Shown one piece after another: positions 17,182 to 25,331 of a stretch of DNA of 64,000 nt (within the stretch, counting starts at the first letter, position 1; each line of letters begins with the position of its first letter). The notes under the pieces were generated by a model that was not told the origin of the DNA, did not search any database, and was given only the letters and a program-made list of their open reading frames with translations. Both the position numbers and the translations under genes were made by a program. Where the stretch lies: the NCBI GenBank assembly GCA_036510675.1, contig DATCDN010000104.1:1-64000 (forward strand). The letters run 5' to 3'. The stretch is from JAATGI01 sp036510675. GTDB taxonomy: Bacteria; Pseudomonadota; Alphaproteobacteria; ATCC43930; CGMCC-115725.

Positions 17182-17709
17182 TTATTTGCCGGGCGGGGGC
17201 GCCATGCCATCGCCCGGCACGATTTTCTCAACGAGGACCGTGGCCTTTTCCCCCACCCCGAACGGTCCCGGAATCGCGTGATGGACCGGCGGCAGGCTTT
17301 TCAGATAGGCCGCGATGGCCTGCCGATCCGCTGATGTCAGCACGCCGAAATTCTCCCACGGCATGGCCGGGGACAGGATGCGCCCATCCGGCCGCTTCCC
17401 GGTGGTGAACGCGGTGATGATCTGATCCGCCGACCAATTGCCGAGCCCCGTCTCCTTGTCCGGCGTCAGATTGCGGCCGACGAACACGCCGAGACCGGGC
17501 ACCTCGAAGCCGACATCGGAGCCGCCGAGCCGATGGGCCAGGTCGGGCTTGCCGAGCAGCGAGCCGGCCGTGTGGCAATCGCCGCAGCCCATGATCGCGA
17601 CCAGATACTGGCCGCGCGCGATCTGATCGTCGGCGGCGTGCCCCGAATTCGCGCCGATCGTTGCCAGTGCCAGAACCGCGCCGAGCGCGGCGCCGCGAAT
17701 TGCAACCAT
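17182..17709 (-). CDS. Periplasmic c-type cytochrome
   Basis: A 175-residue monohaem cytochrome c. A signal peptide (MVAIRGAALGAVLALATIGA, cleavage near HAA, about residue 26) is followed by GCGDCH at about residues 41-46, the covalent haem site. A likely axial Met lies in SPAMPWENFG near residue 120. The spacing resembles cytochromes of alcohol/sorbitol dehydrogenase subunits. GGGGGGAGA lies a few bases before ATG 17709; a TTG 18 bases further upstream is less likely. No dehydrogenase partner is adjacent, so the electron donor is unknown. Confidence 0.86.
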   Translation of the reverse strand: MVAIRGAALGAVLALATIGANSGHAADDQIARGQYLVAIMGCGDCHTAGSLLGKPDLAHRLGGSDVGFEVPGLGVFVGRNLTPDKETGLGNWSADQIITAFTTGKRPDGRILSPAMPWENFGVLTSADRQAIAAYLKSLPPVHHAIPGPFGVGEKATVLVEKIVPGDGMAPPPGK

Positions 17710-17895
17710 GAGTCCATCTCCCCCCAATGTTTCCGGCCTGTTCCGCCGGACACCGCCTGATTACCACGATTCTACGATAGCGAGCAACGGGCCGGGATGA
17801 AAATGACCGCCACATCATCTAGTCAGGTTCGCGGAACGTCCTGAGGCCGAATCGGCGAATCGTCCTAGATGTTGTGCGCCGACGCGATCGATGGT

Positions 17896-18360
17896 TTAGG
17901 CGGCGTTGCTGGTCGGGCGATCGGTCAGCAGCGCGTAAAGCGCCTCGGCGCGGTCGGTGCCGCGCAGCTTTTCACACATGATCCGGTCGCGAAAGAGGCG
18001 CGAGACCCGCGCCAGCGCCTTCAGATGCTCGGCGCCGGCATTCTGGGGCACCAGCAGGACGAAGATCAGGTCTACCGGTTGCTCATCGATGGCGTCGAAC
18101 GCCACCGGCTTCTCCAGCCGGGCAAAGAGGCCGTAAAGCCGCTCCAGCCCCGGCAGCTTACCGTGTGGCACCGCCGTGCCCATGCCGACGCCGGTGCTGC
18201 CCAGGCGCTCGCGCTCCCACAGCACTTCGAAGACCGCGCGCTCCTCGCGTCCGACCATCGGCGCGGCGCGGCGCGCCAACTCCACGAGGGCCTGGCGTTT
18301 GCTGGTAGCGCGCAGATTGGCGATCACGCTCGCCGGCGTGATGAGATCGTCGATCTCCAT
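17896..18360 (-). CDS. ptsN: PTS IIA-like nitrogen regulatory protein
   Basis: EIIA-Ntr receives phosphate from NPr in the nitrogen phosphotransferase system and modulates potassium transport, the stringent response and sigma-54-linked genes. The 154 residues begin MEIDDLITPASVIANLRATS. The phosphorylatable His is at about residue 66 in GTAVPHGKL, and the PVDLIFVLLVPQNAGAEHLK block is typical. It lies 123 bases downstream of rpoN on the same strand, the usual neighbour, although the hpf gene often found between them is missing. Confidence 0.93.
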   Translation of the reverse strand: MEIDDLITPASVIANLRATSKRQALVELARRAAPMVGREERAVFEVLWERERLGSTGVGMGTAVPHGKLPGLERLYGLFARLEKPVAFDAIDEQPVDLIFVLLVPQNAGAEHLKALARVSRLFRDRIMCEKLRGTDRAEALYALLTDRPTSNAA

Positions 18361-18483
18361 CAGGGTTGCTTTAGTGCCTCGTTGCCTGGCATTCGGATGG
18401 GGCGGGCCGCGCCCGCCATCCGCTGGCGCCGCATCCTAAGGAGCGGCCCGACCCTGTCAAGCGATGGCGCCACGAATCGCCGG

Positions 18484-19923
18484 TCATGCGAGGAATGAGG
18501 CGTGATCGCGACGGCGCTGAACCGAGGAGGGAATGTGCATCGCCTCGCGATATTTGGCGACGGTGCGCCGTGCGACGGCGACGCCGTCGCGCCGCAGCAG
18601 AGTGACCAGCCGGTCGTCCGAGAGGATCGCCGCCTGCTCGGTATCGATCAGCGCCTTGATGCGAAAGCGCACCGCCTCGGCCGAGAGGGCGTCGCCCCCG
18701 GTCGCCGACGCCACCGCGGCGGTAAAAAAATACTTCAGCTCGAACAGGCCGCGCGGCGTCGCGATGTATTTGTTCGCGGTGACGCGGCTCACCGTGCTCT
18801 CATGCATGCCGATCTCGGCGGCGATATCGCGCAGCACCAGCGGCCGCAAATGCTGAACGCCGTGGCGGAAAAATCCATCCTGCTGGCGCACGATTTCGCG
18901 CGCCACCTTGATGATGGTGGTGGCGCGCTGATGCAGCGCCTTCGCCAGCCAATTGGCTTGCCGCAGGCGCTCGGCGATGTATTCGCGCTCGGGCTTGGCC
19001 CGGCTTTTGCCGCTGATTTCGGCGTAATAGCGGCGATTCACGAGGACGCGCGGCAGGGTCTCGCCGTTGAGCTCCACCGCCCAGTCGCCGTTCGGCAGGG
19101 CGCGCAGCAACACTTCCGGCACCACCGGCGTCGCCAGCACCGGGTCGAAGGCGAGCCCCGGCTTGGGGTCGAGCGCCTTGATCTCCGCCACCATCTCGGC
19201 AAGGTCCTCGGCATCGACGCCGCACAGACGCATCAAACCGGCCCCATCCCGGCTAGCGAGCAGCGGCAAATGGTCCAACAGCGCCTGCATTGCCGGATCG
19301 AGGCGGTTGCGCTCCTTGAGCTGCAAGCCGAGGCATTCGCGCAAATCGCGCGCGCCGATGCCGGCCGGATCGCATTGCTGCAGCCGTGACAGCACCATTT
19401 CGGCACGCGCCGTCGGACAGCCCAGCCGGACCGCCAGTTCCGCCAGGTCGCCGGCGAGATAGCCCGCCTCGTCCACCATCTCCACCAGCTCGGCCCCGAT
19501 CAGGCGATCCACCGGATCGGCGATGTCCACCGCGAGCTGTTCCAGGAGATGCTCGCGCAGCGTCTTGGGGCGGCTCGGCGTGCGGTCCAGACCCGGCACC
19601 TCTTCCATCGGTCCGAGCCGGGGCTTGGCCGATTGCCACGCCGCCGGATCGCCGCCGAAATCGAGCCTTCCATCGCCGTCGCTGCCCGCCGCTTCGGTCG
19701 TTATTTCGGCATCGCCGCCGCTTTCCTGGGCGGAGGGCGGCGCCTCGGCCCCTTCATCGCCGCCCTCGTCGCGGTCCAGCAGCGGATTGGTCTCGAGCTC
19801 GCTATCGATGAACTGGTTCAGCTCCTGGCTCGATAATTGCAACAGCTTGATCGCCTGCTGCAATTGCGGGGTCATTACCAGGGCCTGCGATTGGCGCAGG
19901 TCAAGCCGCTGTGAGAAAATCAT
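18484..19923 (-). CDS. rpoN: RNA polymerase sigma-54 factor
   Basis: Sigma-54 directs transcription of nitrogen, motility and other genes with the help of AAA+ activators. The 479 residues contain the activator-interacting region I (LDLRQSQALVMTPQLQQAIK at the start, then LSSQELNQFIDSELETNPLL), an acidic region II (about 55-110), the core-binding domain, and the RpoN box ARRTVAKYRE at about 451-460. It lacks an adjacent ABC transporter lptB gene on its upstream side; a flavin monooxygenase gene lies there instead. Confidence 0.96.
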   Translation of the reverse strand: MIFSQRLDLRQSQALVMTPQLQQAIKLLQLSSQELNQFIDSELETNPLLDRDEGGDEGAEAPPSAQESGGDAEITTEAAGSDGDGRLDFGGDPAAWQSAKPRLGPMEEVPGLDRTPSRPKTLREHLLEQLAVDIADPVDRLIGAELVEMVDEAGYLAGDLAELAVRLGCPTARAEMVLSRLQQCDPAGIGARDLRECLGLQLKERNRLDPAMQALLDHLPLLASRDGAGLMRLCGVDAEDLAEMVAEIKALDPKPGLAFDPVLATPVVPEVLLRALPNGDWAVELNGETLPRVLVNRRYYAEISGKSRAKPEREYIAERLRQANWLAKALHQRATTIIKVAREIVRQQDGFFRHGVQHLRPLVLRDIAAEIGMHESTVSRVTANKYIATPRGLFELKYFFTAAVASATGGDALSAEAVRFRIKALIDTEQAAILSDDRLVTLLRRDGVAVARRTVAKYREAMHIPSSVQRRRDHASFLA

Positions 19924-19995
19924 GGCTGCCTTCTAACTTGCCGCGGTGCGAACCGCAAGCCAATGCAATGCAAAAAGCGGGCCAAGTCGGCCGTT

Positions 19996-21321
19996 CTATC
20001 GAAAAAACTGGTTCCCTGGTCGCGGCAGGCCGAGATTCTCGCGCAGTGTCTTCCCCTCATAATCGCGGCGGAGGATGCCCCGGCGCTGCAATTCCGGGAC
20101 CACCTTGTCCACGAACTCATCGAGGCCGCCGGGCACATGCGAGAACAGCATGTTGAACCCATCCGACCCTTCCTCATGGAGCCATTGCTCCATCTGATCG
20201 GCGATGGTCCGGGGCGTGCCGACCATGGCGTTGCCGTAATAGGAGCCGGCGCGCTGGGCGAGCTGCCGCACGGTCCAGCCGGTCCGCCGAGCGATCTCGA
20301 CCATGCGGTCGCGGCCCGACTGGCTGGCGTTGCTTGGCGGAATCTCGGGCAGCGTCGCGTCGGGGTCGAATTTCGACGCGTCGGTGCCGAGCTGGATCGA
20401 CAGCGAGGCGATGCCGCTGTCGTAATGGACGAGACTGTCGAGCGTGGCGCGCTTTGCCTGTGCCTCCTCGACCGTGTCGCCGATGACGCAGAAACAGCCG
20501 GGCAGTATCTTGAGATGGTCGGGATCGCGGCCCAGCTTTTTCATCCGGCCTTTGACATCGGCATAGAATTTCTTCGCCGCCGCGAGGTCGAGCGAGGAGC
20601 CGAAGATCACTTCGGCGACCTCGGCGGCGAATTGGCGCCCGGCCTCGGACGCGCCGGCCTGGACAATCACCGGCCAGCCCTGGATCGGCCGCGCGATGTT
20701 GAGCGGCCCGCGCACCGAAAAATAGTCGCCTTTGTGATTGAGGGTGTGAATCTTGGCGGGGTCGAAATAGATGCCTTCCGCGACATTGCGGACGAAGGCG
20801 TCGTCGGCGAACGAATCCCACAGGCCGGTGACGACGTCATAGAACTCACGCGCGCGGCGATAGCGCTCGTCATGCTCGACATGCTCATCGAGGCCGAAAT
20901 TCAGCGCGGCGTCGGGGTTGGACGTGGTGACGATGTTCCAGCCGGCGCGCCCGCCGCTGAGATGGTCGAGCGACGAGAAGCGCCGCGCGACGTGATAGGG
21001 TTCATCGAAGGTGGTCGAGCCGGTCGCGATCAGGCCGAGATGGGTCGTCGCCGTCGCCAGCGCCGGCAGCAGAATCATCGGGTCGAACGAGGTGACGGTG
21101 GCGCTGCGCATCAGCGCCTTCATCGGCATGTTCAGCACGGCGAGGTGATCGGCCATGAAGAACGCGTCGAACTTGCCGCGCTCCAGCGTCTGGGCAAAGC
21201 GACGGATATGCTCGAAGTTGAAATTGGCGTCGGGCCAAGCACCGGGATATCGCCACCAGGCAGTATGAATGCCGACGGGCCGCATGAACGCGCCGAGGCG
21301 GAGTTGTTTCTGCTGAGTCAT
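19996..21321 (-). CDS. NtaA/SnaA/DszA-type flavin-dependent monooxygenase
   Basis: A 441-residue luciferase-like (LLM class) monooxygenase. Members oxidise nitrilotriacetate, EDTA, dibenzothiophene sulfone or pristinamycin using FMNH2 from a separate reductase. Visible features are the N-terminal TIM-barrel start RLGAFMRPVGIHTAWWRYP, GKFDAFFMADHLAV near residue 50, SGGRAGWNIVTTSNPDAALN near 125-144, and VIVQAGASEAGRQFAA near 225. No transporter or reductase gene is adjacent, so the substrate is open. It ends 72 bases before rpoN on the same strand but is functionally unrelated. Confidence 0.88.
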   Translation of the reverse strand: MTQQKQLRLGAFMRPVGIHTAWWRYPGAWPDANFNFEHIRRFAQTLERGKFDAFFMADHLAVLNMPMKALMRSATVTSFDPMILLPALATATTHLGLIATGSTTFDEPYHVARRFSSLDHLSGGRAGWNIVTTSNPDAALNFGLDEHVEHDERYRRAREFYDVVTGLWDSFADDAFVRNVAEGIYFDPAKIHTLNHKGDYFSVRGPLNIARPIQGWPVIVQAGASEAGRQFAAEVAEVIFGSSLDLAAAKKFYADVKGRMKKLGRDPDHLKILPGCFCVIGDTVEEAQAKRATLDSLVHYDSGIASLSIQLGTDASKFDPDATLPEIPPSNASQSGRDRMVEIARRTGWTVRQLAQRAGSYYGNAMVGTPRTIADQMEQWLHEEGSDGFNMLFSHVPGGLDEFVDKVVPELQRRGILRRDYEGKTLRENLGLPRPGNQFFR

Positions 21322-21664
21322 ACCGTGAGTTTTACCTCATCCCCAAGCGGGTGTGGAGCGGTCACCGCTCATGCCACCCATCGGCTTCCGCTGATTGGCT
21401 TTCCGCGGTGTCAAATCGGCTTGGATGGCCAAAATCGGCTTTCGATTGGCTTCGTTTCGACCTCCGCCCCTTGATTCCGCTCCGCATATTGGCTTCGTTC
21501 GGCAAAATATCATTTTTCTCCCATCCCAATCCGCCGGCATCACGCTGGCACCGACGTCATGTAACGCTTTTTGCGTTCGATTCAAGAGCCTCGCGTGGAC
21601 CTCGCCATTTGGGATTCTTGCCAATCTCGCTGACTAGTCTTATGTCTAGTCAGGAGGTGATCGC
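21322..21664. other. Intergenic region with short ATTGGCTT-type repeats
   Basis: This 343-base gap separates the monooxygenase from the toxin-antitoxin pair. Between about 21380 and 21500 the octamer TCGGCTT/ATTGGCTT recurs at least six times, including ATTGGCTTCGTT twice (21445 and 21489). Short frames here look non-coding. The 3' end carries the palindromic operator at 21630-21653. Confidence 0.5.
21630..21653. promoter_or_regulatory. Palindromic operator of the toxin-antitoxin operon
   Basis: CTGACTAG-tcttatgt-CTAGTCAG: perfect 8-bp arms around an 8-base spacer, ending just before the antitoxin ribosome site (AGGAGG, 21652-21657). Phd-type antitoxins repress their own operon by binding such palindromes, so this is the probable autoregulatory site. 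Confidence 0.65.
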
Positions 21665-21928
21665 GTGAAACAGTGGAAACTACAGGACGCCAAGGCCCGG
21701 TTCAGCGAGTGCGTCGAGCAATGTATCAAGGAGGGGCCGCAAATGATCACCCGGCGCGGCACCCCCACCGCCGTGTTGGTGCCAGTGAGCGAGTGGGAGC
21801 TTCTGCAGAAATCGCGCAAGCCGACGCTGAAGGAATTGCTGCTCACGGATTGGGCGCGCTTCGACGATTTGCCGATCCCGAAACGTGGCAGTTGGAAACA
21901 TCGCCCGCCGCCCAATTTCGACGATTGA
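21665..21928 (+). CDS. Type II antitoxin, Phd/YefM family
   Basis: An 87-residue antitoxin. The N-terminal Phd fold begins KQWKLQDAKARFSECVEQCI, then GPQMITRRGTPTAVLVPVSEW, a standard YefM/Phd signature; the C-terminal tail (PIPKRGSWKHRPPPNF) would wrap the toxin. The start is GTG at 21665 with AGGAGG seven bases upstream. It is followed after 10 bases by its PIN-domain toxin, and a palindromic operator overlaps the ribosome-binding region. Confidence 0.92.
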   Translation: MKQWKLQDAKARFSECVEQCIKEGPQMITRRGTPTAVLVPVSEWELLQKSRKPTLKELLLTDWARFDDLPIPKRGSWKHRPPPNFDD

Positions 21929-21938
21929 GCGTTGAGTC

Positions 21939-22343
21939 ATGTACCTGCTCGATACCAACGTCCTCTCGGAGCTGCGGCGCTCGCGGCCGCACGGCGCCGT
22001 GCTCGCATGGCTCCGCACCGTCGAGGAAAATCAAATCTCGATTTCCGCGATGACCATCTTCGAATTGCAGGTCGGCGTGGAACGGACCCGGCACGGCAAT
22101 CCAGACAAGGCCGCCGAGATCGACGCATGGATCGGCCGTGCCATCGAAACGTTTCGGGTCATCGATCTCGATCCGCCGATTTCACGCATCGCCGCCAAGT
22201 TGCTGCACGGACAGTCACCGGACTTGCAGGAAGACGGTTTCATCGCCGCCACCGCACTCGTCCATAATCTCACCGTGGTGACGCGAACCGTGCGCGACTT
22301 CGCGCATTTCGACGTGCCGATGTTCGATCCGTTCAAGAGTTAG
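21939..22343 (+). CDS. Type II toxin, PIN-domain ribonuclease (VapC/FitB family)
   Basis: A 134-residue PIN-domain ribonuclease of the FitB subgroup. The acidic metal site can be traced: YLLDTNVLSEL (Asp about 5), FELQVGVER (Glu about 43), and DGFIAATALVHNLTVVTRTVRDF with Asp about 99 and 117. Freed from antitoxin it would cleave RNA and stop growth. The 3' end overlaps the ArsR-type gene by 11 bases, tail to tail. The pairing of a Phd-type antitoxin with a FitB-type VapC is frequent in Alphaproteobacteria. Confidence 0.92.
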   Translation: MYLLDTNVLSELRRSRPHGAVLAWLRTVEENQISISAMTIFELQVGVERTRHGNPDKAAEIDAWIGRAIETFRVIDLDPPISRIAAKLLHGQSPDLQEDGFIAATALVHNLTVVTRTVRDFAHFDVPMFDPFKS

Positions 22344-23046
22344 ACATCGCCAACGCCGACACCGGGATGCCCAGCCGCTGTGGCAATTCCCGGCGCCCGA
22401 GCGGCGTGAGCTGGACGATTCGTGATTGCGCCGAGCGCCGCAGCCAACCCAATTCGCCGAGCCGCGCCAGCAAGGCGGCGCCGAGCGGGCCCGCGAGATG
22501 GTGGCGCCGCTCGGTCCAGTCGAGACATTGCCGCGCCACCCCGTGACGCGTCGGCCGCAACGCGCCGGCATCGATGCCGAGCGCCCCGAACCAGTCGCGG
22601 CCCGGCGCCGTCAGCGCATAGCGCTTGTCCGCCTCCGGCACCAAAAAATCACGGTCCTCGAGCGTATGGGCGATCGCCACGCCAAGCCGCCCGGCGAGAT
22701 GATCGTAACACCGCCGCGCCTCGCGTAGCTCCTGCGCCTCGGCGCTCAAGGCCCGGCGGCGGACCGGCGACGCCGGGCCAAACCCGGCGAGGCTCTCCAG
22801 AATCGCGGCGATCTCGCCACCGGCGAGACGATAATAGCGATGCCGACCCTCGGGCTCGACCGTGAGGAAGCCGCCATCGACCAGTTTCGCCAGATGCGCG
22901 CTCGCGGTTTGCGCGGTGATCCCCGCCGCATAGGCCAGTTCGCCCGCCAGCAAGGCGCCGCCATCCAATAGCACGCCGAGCATGGCGGCTCGTGCCGGAT
23001 CGCCGATCAGCGCGCCGGCGGCGGCCAGATTGGGTGCTCGCTCCAT
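22333..23046 (-). CDS. ArsR-family winged-helix transcriptional regulator
   Basis: A 237-residue regulator with an N-terminal ArsR-type wHTH: IGDPARAAMLGVLLDGGALL, then ITAQTASAHLAKLVDGGFLT (recognition helix) and EPEGRHRYYRL (wing). The C-terminal 130 residues are a second helical domain with another winged-helix-like end (ARLGELGWLRR). There is no metal-binding Cys pair. It is divergent from an efflux pump gene with 74 bases between the start codons, so it most likely represses that gene and itself in response to a small molecule. Confidence 0.86.
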   Translation of the reverse strand: MERAPNLAAAGALIGDPARAAMLGVLLDGGALLAGELAYAAGITAQTASAHLAKLVDGGFLTVEPEGRHRYYRLAGGEIAAILESLAGFGPASPVRRRALSAEAQELREARRCYDHLAGRLGVAIAHTLEDRDFLVPEADKRYALTAPGRDWFGALGIDAGALRPTRHGVARQCLDWTERRHHLAGPLGAALLARLGELGWLRRSAQSRIVQLTPLGRRELPQRLGIPVSALAMSNS

Positions 23047-23120
23047 ACTTCGATGTTAGACGAAACATTCCGCCGGCGCCATGCCCATTTCAAGCCTCGG
23101 CACGAAGCAGGAGGCAGTAC

Positions 23121-24485
23121 ATGGCAGACCGCGACCGGCCCGGCGTCACCCTGATCGTGACGTGCATTTCGTACATCGTCGTCATTCTCGACACCTCGAT
23201 CGTCAATGTCGCGCTGGAGCGGATCGGCGGCGGTCTCCACGCGGATACCGCCGGGCTGCAATGGGTGGTGAACGCCTATACGCTGATCTTCGCCAGCCTG
23301 TTGCTGACCGGTGGCACGCTGGGCGACCGCTGGGGTGCGCGACGGGTCTATCTGCTGGGCATGGCGATCTTCGCCGCCGCCTCGGCGGCCTGCGCCGCGG
23401 CGCCCTCGCTGCCGCTGCTGGTGGCGGCGCGGGCGGTGCAGGGTATCGGCGCGGCGCTGGTGGTGCCGAATTCGCTGGTGATGCTCAACGGCGCCTATGC
23501 CGATGCGGGCGCGCGGAAGCGGGCGGTCGGCATTTTCGCCGGCGGCGGCGGCATCGCCTTGGCGTCGGGGCCGCTGGCCGGTGGCGCGCTGATCGCGCTG
23601 TTCGGCTGGCGCGCGATCTTTTTCGTCAACCTGCCGATCTGCCTCGCCGGCATGGCGCTGGCATGGCGGTTGCGCGATCGCGGGCCGGCCTCGCGCCGCG
23701 CCTTCGACCCGGCGGGACAGGTCGCCGCCATCGTCACGCTGGCCGCGCTCGCCGCCGGCTTGATCGAGGGCCGCGCCCTCGGCTGGTGGTCGCCCGCGAC
23801 ACTCGGGATTTTCGCCACCGCGCTGGCCGGCCTCGCCGTGTTTCTGCGCGTCGAGAGCCGCGTTGCCGAGCCGATGGTGCCGCTGGCGATTTTACGCCGC
23901 CCCGCGATTGCCGCGAGCGCGGCCGTCGCGTTGGTGATGACCTTCTGTCTGTTTGGCCTGATCTTCATCCTGAGCCTTTATTTTCAACAGATCCGGCTCG
24001 ACAGCCCGCTGGCCGCGGGCGCCGCCTTGCTGCCGACGACGGCGAGCGTCACCGTCACCAATCTTCTCTCGGGCCGTCTCGGCGGCCGCTATGGCACGCG
24101 ATTGCCGATCCTGCTCGGGCTGGGCGCCGCGGTGCTCGGCTTCCTGTGCCTGCTGCCGCTCGGCCCCAACGTCGCCTATGCCTGGCTGGTCGGACCACTG
24201 CTGGCGCTCGGCGTCGCGGGCGGGCTGGTGACGCCGGCGGTGACCTCGTCGCTGATGGAAGCGGCCGCCGGCTTCGAGCCGGGCCTCGCCTCGGGCGTGC
24301 TCAACGCGGCGCGGCAGATCGGCACGGTGCTGGGCGTGGCGCTGCTCGGCACCCTGATCGCGGACCGGGCGACCTTCATGTCCGGCATGCGCTGGGATAT
24401 GGCGATCGCCGCGACGGTCTCGCTCGCGGCCGGGATCGCGGCGCTGCGCTGGCTACCGGCGGGCACGATCATCACCGAGGCTTGA
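23121..24485 (+). CDS. DHA2-family (EmrB/QacA-like) MFS multidrug efflux transporter
   Basis: A 454-residue drug:proton antiporter of the 14-helix DHA2 type. It opens VTLIVTCISYIVVILDTSIV with the family motif D1 (LDTSIVNVALERI), then WVVNAYTLIFASLLLTGGTL and motif A GDRWGARRV. Later helices are clear up to ISLAAGIAAL. AGGAGG (23109-23114) precedes ATG 23121; an earlier in-frame ATG lies inside the regulator gene. There is no MFP (EmrA) partner gene, so it probably works as a single inner-membrane pump. Control by the divergent ArsR-type gene is likely. Confidence 0.9.
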   Translation: MADRDRPGVTLIVTCISYIVVILDTSIVNVALERIGGGLHADTAGLQWVVNAYTLIFASLLLTGGTLGDRWGARRVYLLGMAIFAAASAACAAAPSLPLLVAARAVQGIGAALVVPNSLVMLNGAYADAGARKRAVGIFAGGGGIALASGPLAGGALIALFGWRAIFFVNLPICLAGMALAWRLRDRGPASRRAFDPAGQVAAIVTLAALAAGLIEGRALGWWSPATLGIFATALAGLAVFLRVESRVAEPMVPLAILRRPAIAASAAVALVMTFCLFGLIFILSLYFQQIRLDSPLAAGAALLPTTASVTVTNLLSGRLGGRYGTRLPILLGLGAAVLGFLCLLPLGPNVAYAWLVGPLLALGVAGGLVTPAVTSSLMEAAAGFEPGLASGVLNAARQIGTVLGVALLGTLIADRATFMSGMRWDMAIAATVSLAAGIAALRWLPAGTIITEA

Positions 24486-24568
24486 TGATGTCGACTGCAA
24501 GTTTCCTGATGGGCGTCGTATCAGACTGGGCCGCAAGCGATGAAAATTCGACTGGACGGCGATGCGAC

Positions 24569-25327
24569 TTAATTTGCTGGAGTGATAAACCTAATTGGAT
24601 TTGCGGCGCCTCTAGCGCGATATTCTTCCGGGACACGTCTGTTTACATACAGATTAGCGATTCTAATTTCAGCTTGTTCTCCTTCAAATCCCGAACGCAA
24701 CGGGAAATCTTCGTCGAGCCAGGGGAAATAGGCTGGAGTCGCAGGTACCCAACGAGTCGGTCTAAAAGCACCGACTACTAGACCGCGTCGCTGCGCCAGT
24801 ACCAGCCGGTAAGCTTCTGCTTTGTTACGATCAATCCGCCAGCAACCCCGAACTGAGTCGTAGATATTCCTTGTCTCGTCGCTGTAACTCGTCGTGATGT
24901 TTATAAGGATGAGGGGTTCCTGGACCTCGAAGGGAGAAGCTGAATATTCCGCGATTACCTCCTCAACGTGCCTTACTCCGTAATCGCTGGCGCCATGCCC
25001 GCTAACACGGTTTGTTAAGCCGGGATAAGCATCCATGACGGCGGCTTCGATCTGGAAGGCAATTTTCTCGTCTTCAATTCCGTGTCGATGGATAACGTGA
25101 GCCACTTGAAGTCCTGCGCTCGTAATCTCCTTGATGCGTTGGAGCTTTAGATCAGCAGCGTCTTCATCGCCAGATTTTTTCTTCAAAGCGCCGGTGGCGT
25201 GTTGAAAAATACGGTTCCGTTTGCCCTTTCCAACATAGAAAGTCTGACCATCCCGGGGATCGATCAAACGATAGACGTAAAACTTGAGGCGCTCGGCCAC
25301 CTCATTTGGAAAGTTTATTCGCACCAT
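24569..25327 (-). CDS. GIY-YIG nuclease-fold protein (accessory)
   Basis: A 252-residue protein with an N-terminal GIY-YIG module: FYVYRLIDPRDG (residues about 16-27), then TFYVGKGKRNRIFQHATGA (about 29-47), with the conserved Tyr, Arg and downstream Glu of helix 3 (QIEAAVMDAYPGLTNRVSG). This is the LEM3/ANKLE1-like subgroup rather than UvrC or homing endonucleases. The C-terminal half (about 125-252) has RNIYDSVRGCWRID and RWVPATPAYFPWLDEDFP and is not assigned. The gene is visibly less GC-rich than its neighbours, which suggests recent acquisition. Defence or DNA-repair roles are possible but unproven. Confidence 0.8.
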   Translation of the reverse strand: MVRINFPNEVAERLKFYVYRLIDPRDGQTFYVGKGKRNRIFQHATGALKKKSGDEDAADLKLQRIKEITSAGLQVAHVIHRHGIEDEKIAFQIEAAVMDAYPGLTNRVSGHGASDYGVRHVEEVIAEYSASPFEVQEPLILINITTSYSDETRNIYDSVRGCWRIDRNKAEAYRLVLAQRRGLVVGAFRPTRWVPATPAYFPWLDEDFPLRSGFEGEQAEIRIANLYVNRRVPEEYRARGAANPIRFITPAN

Positions 25328-25331
25328 TTTT

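Noticed and set aside
23081..24781. 566-codon forward frame overlapping the efflux pump
   Set aside because: Alternative frame of the transporter gene, Arg-rich; the MFS frame has clear motifs and a ribosome site.
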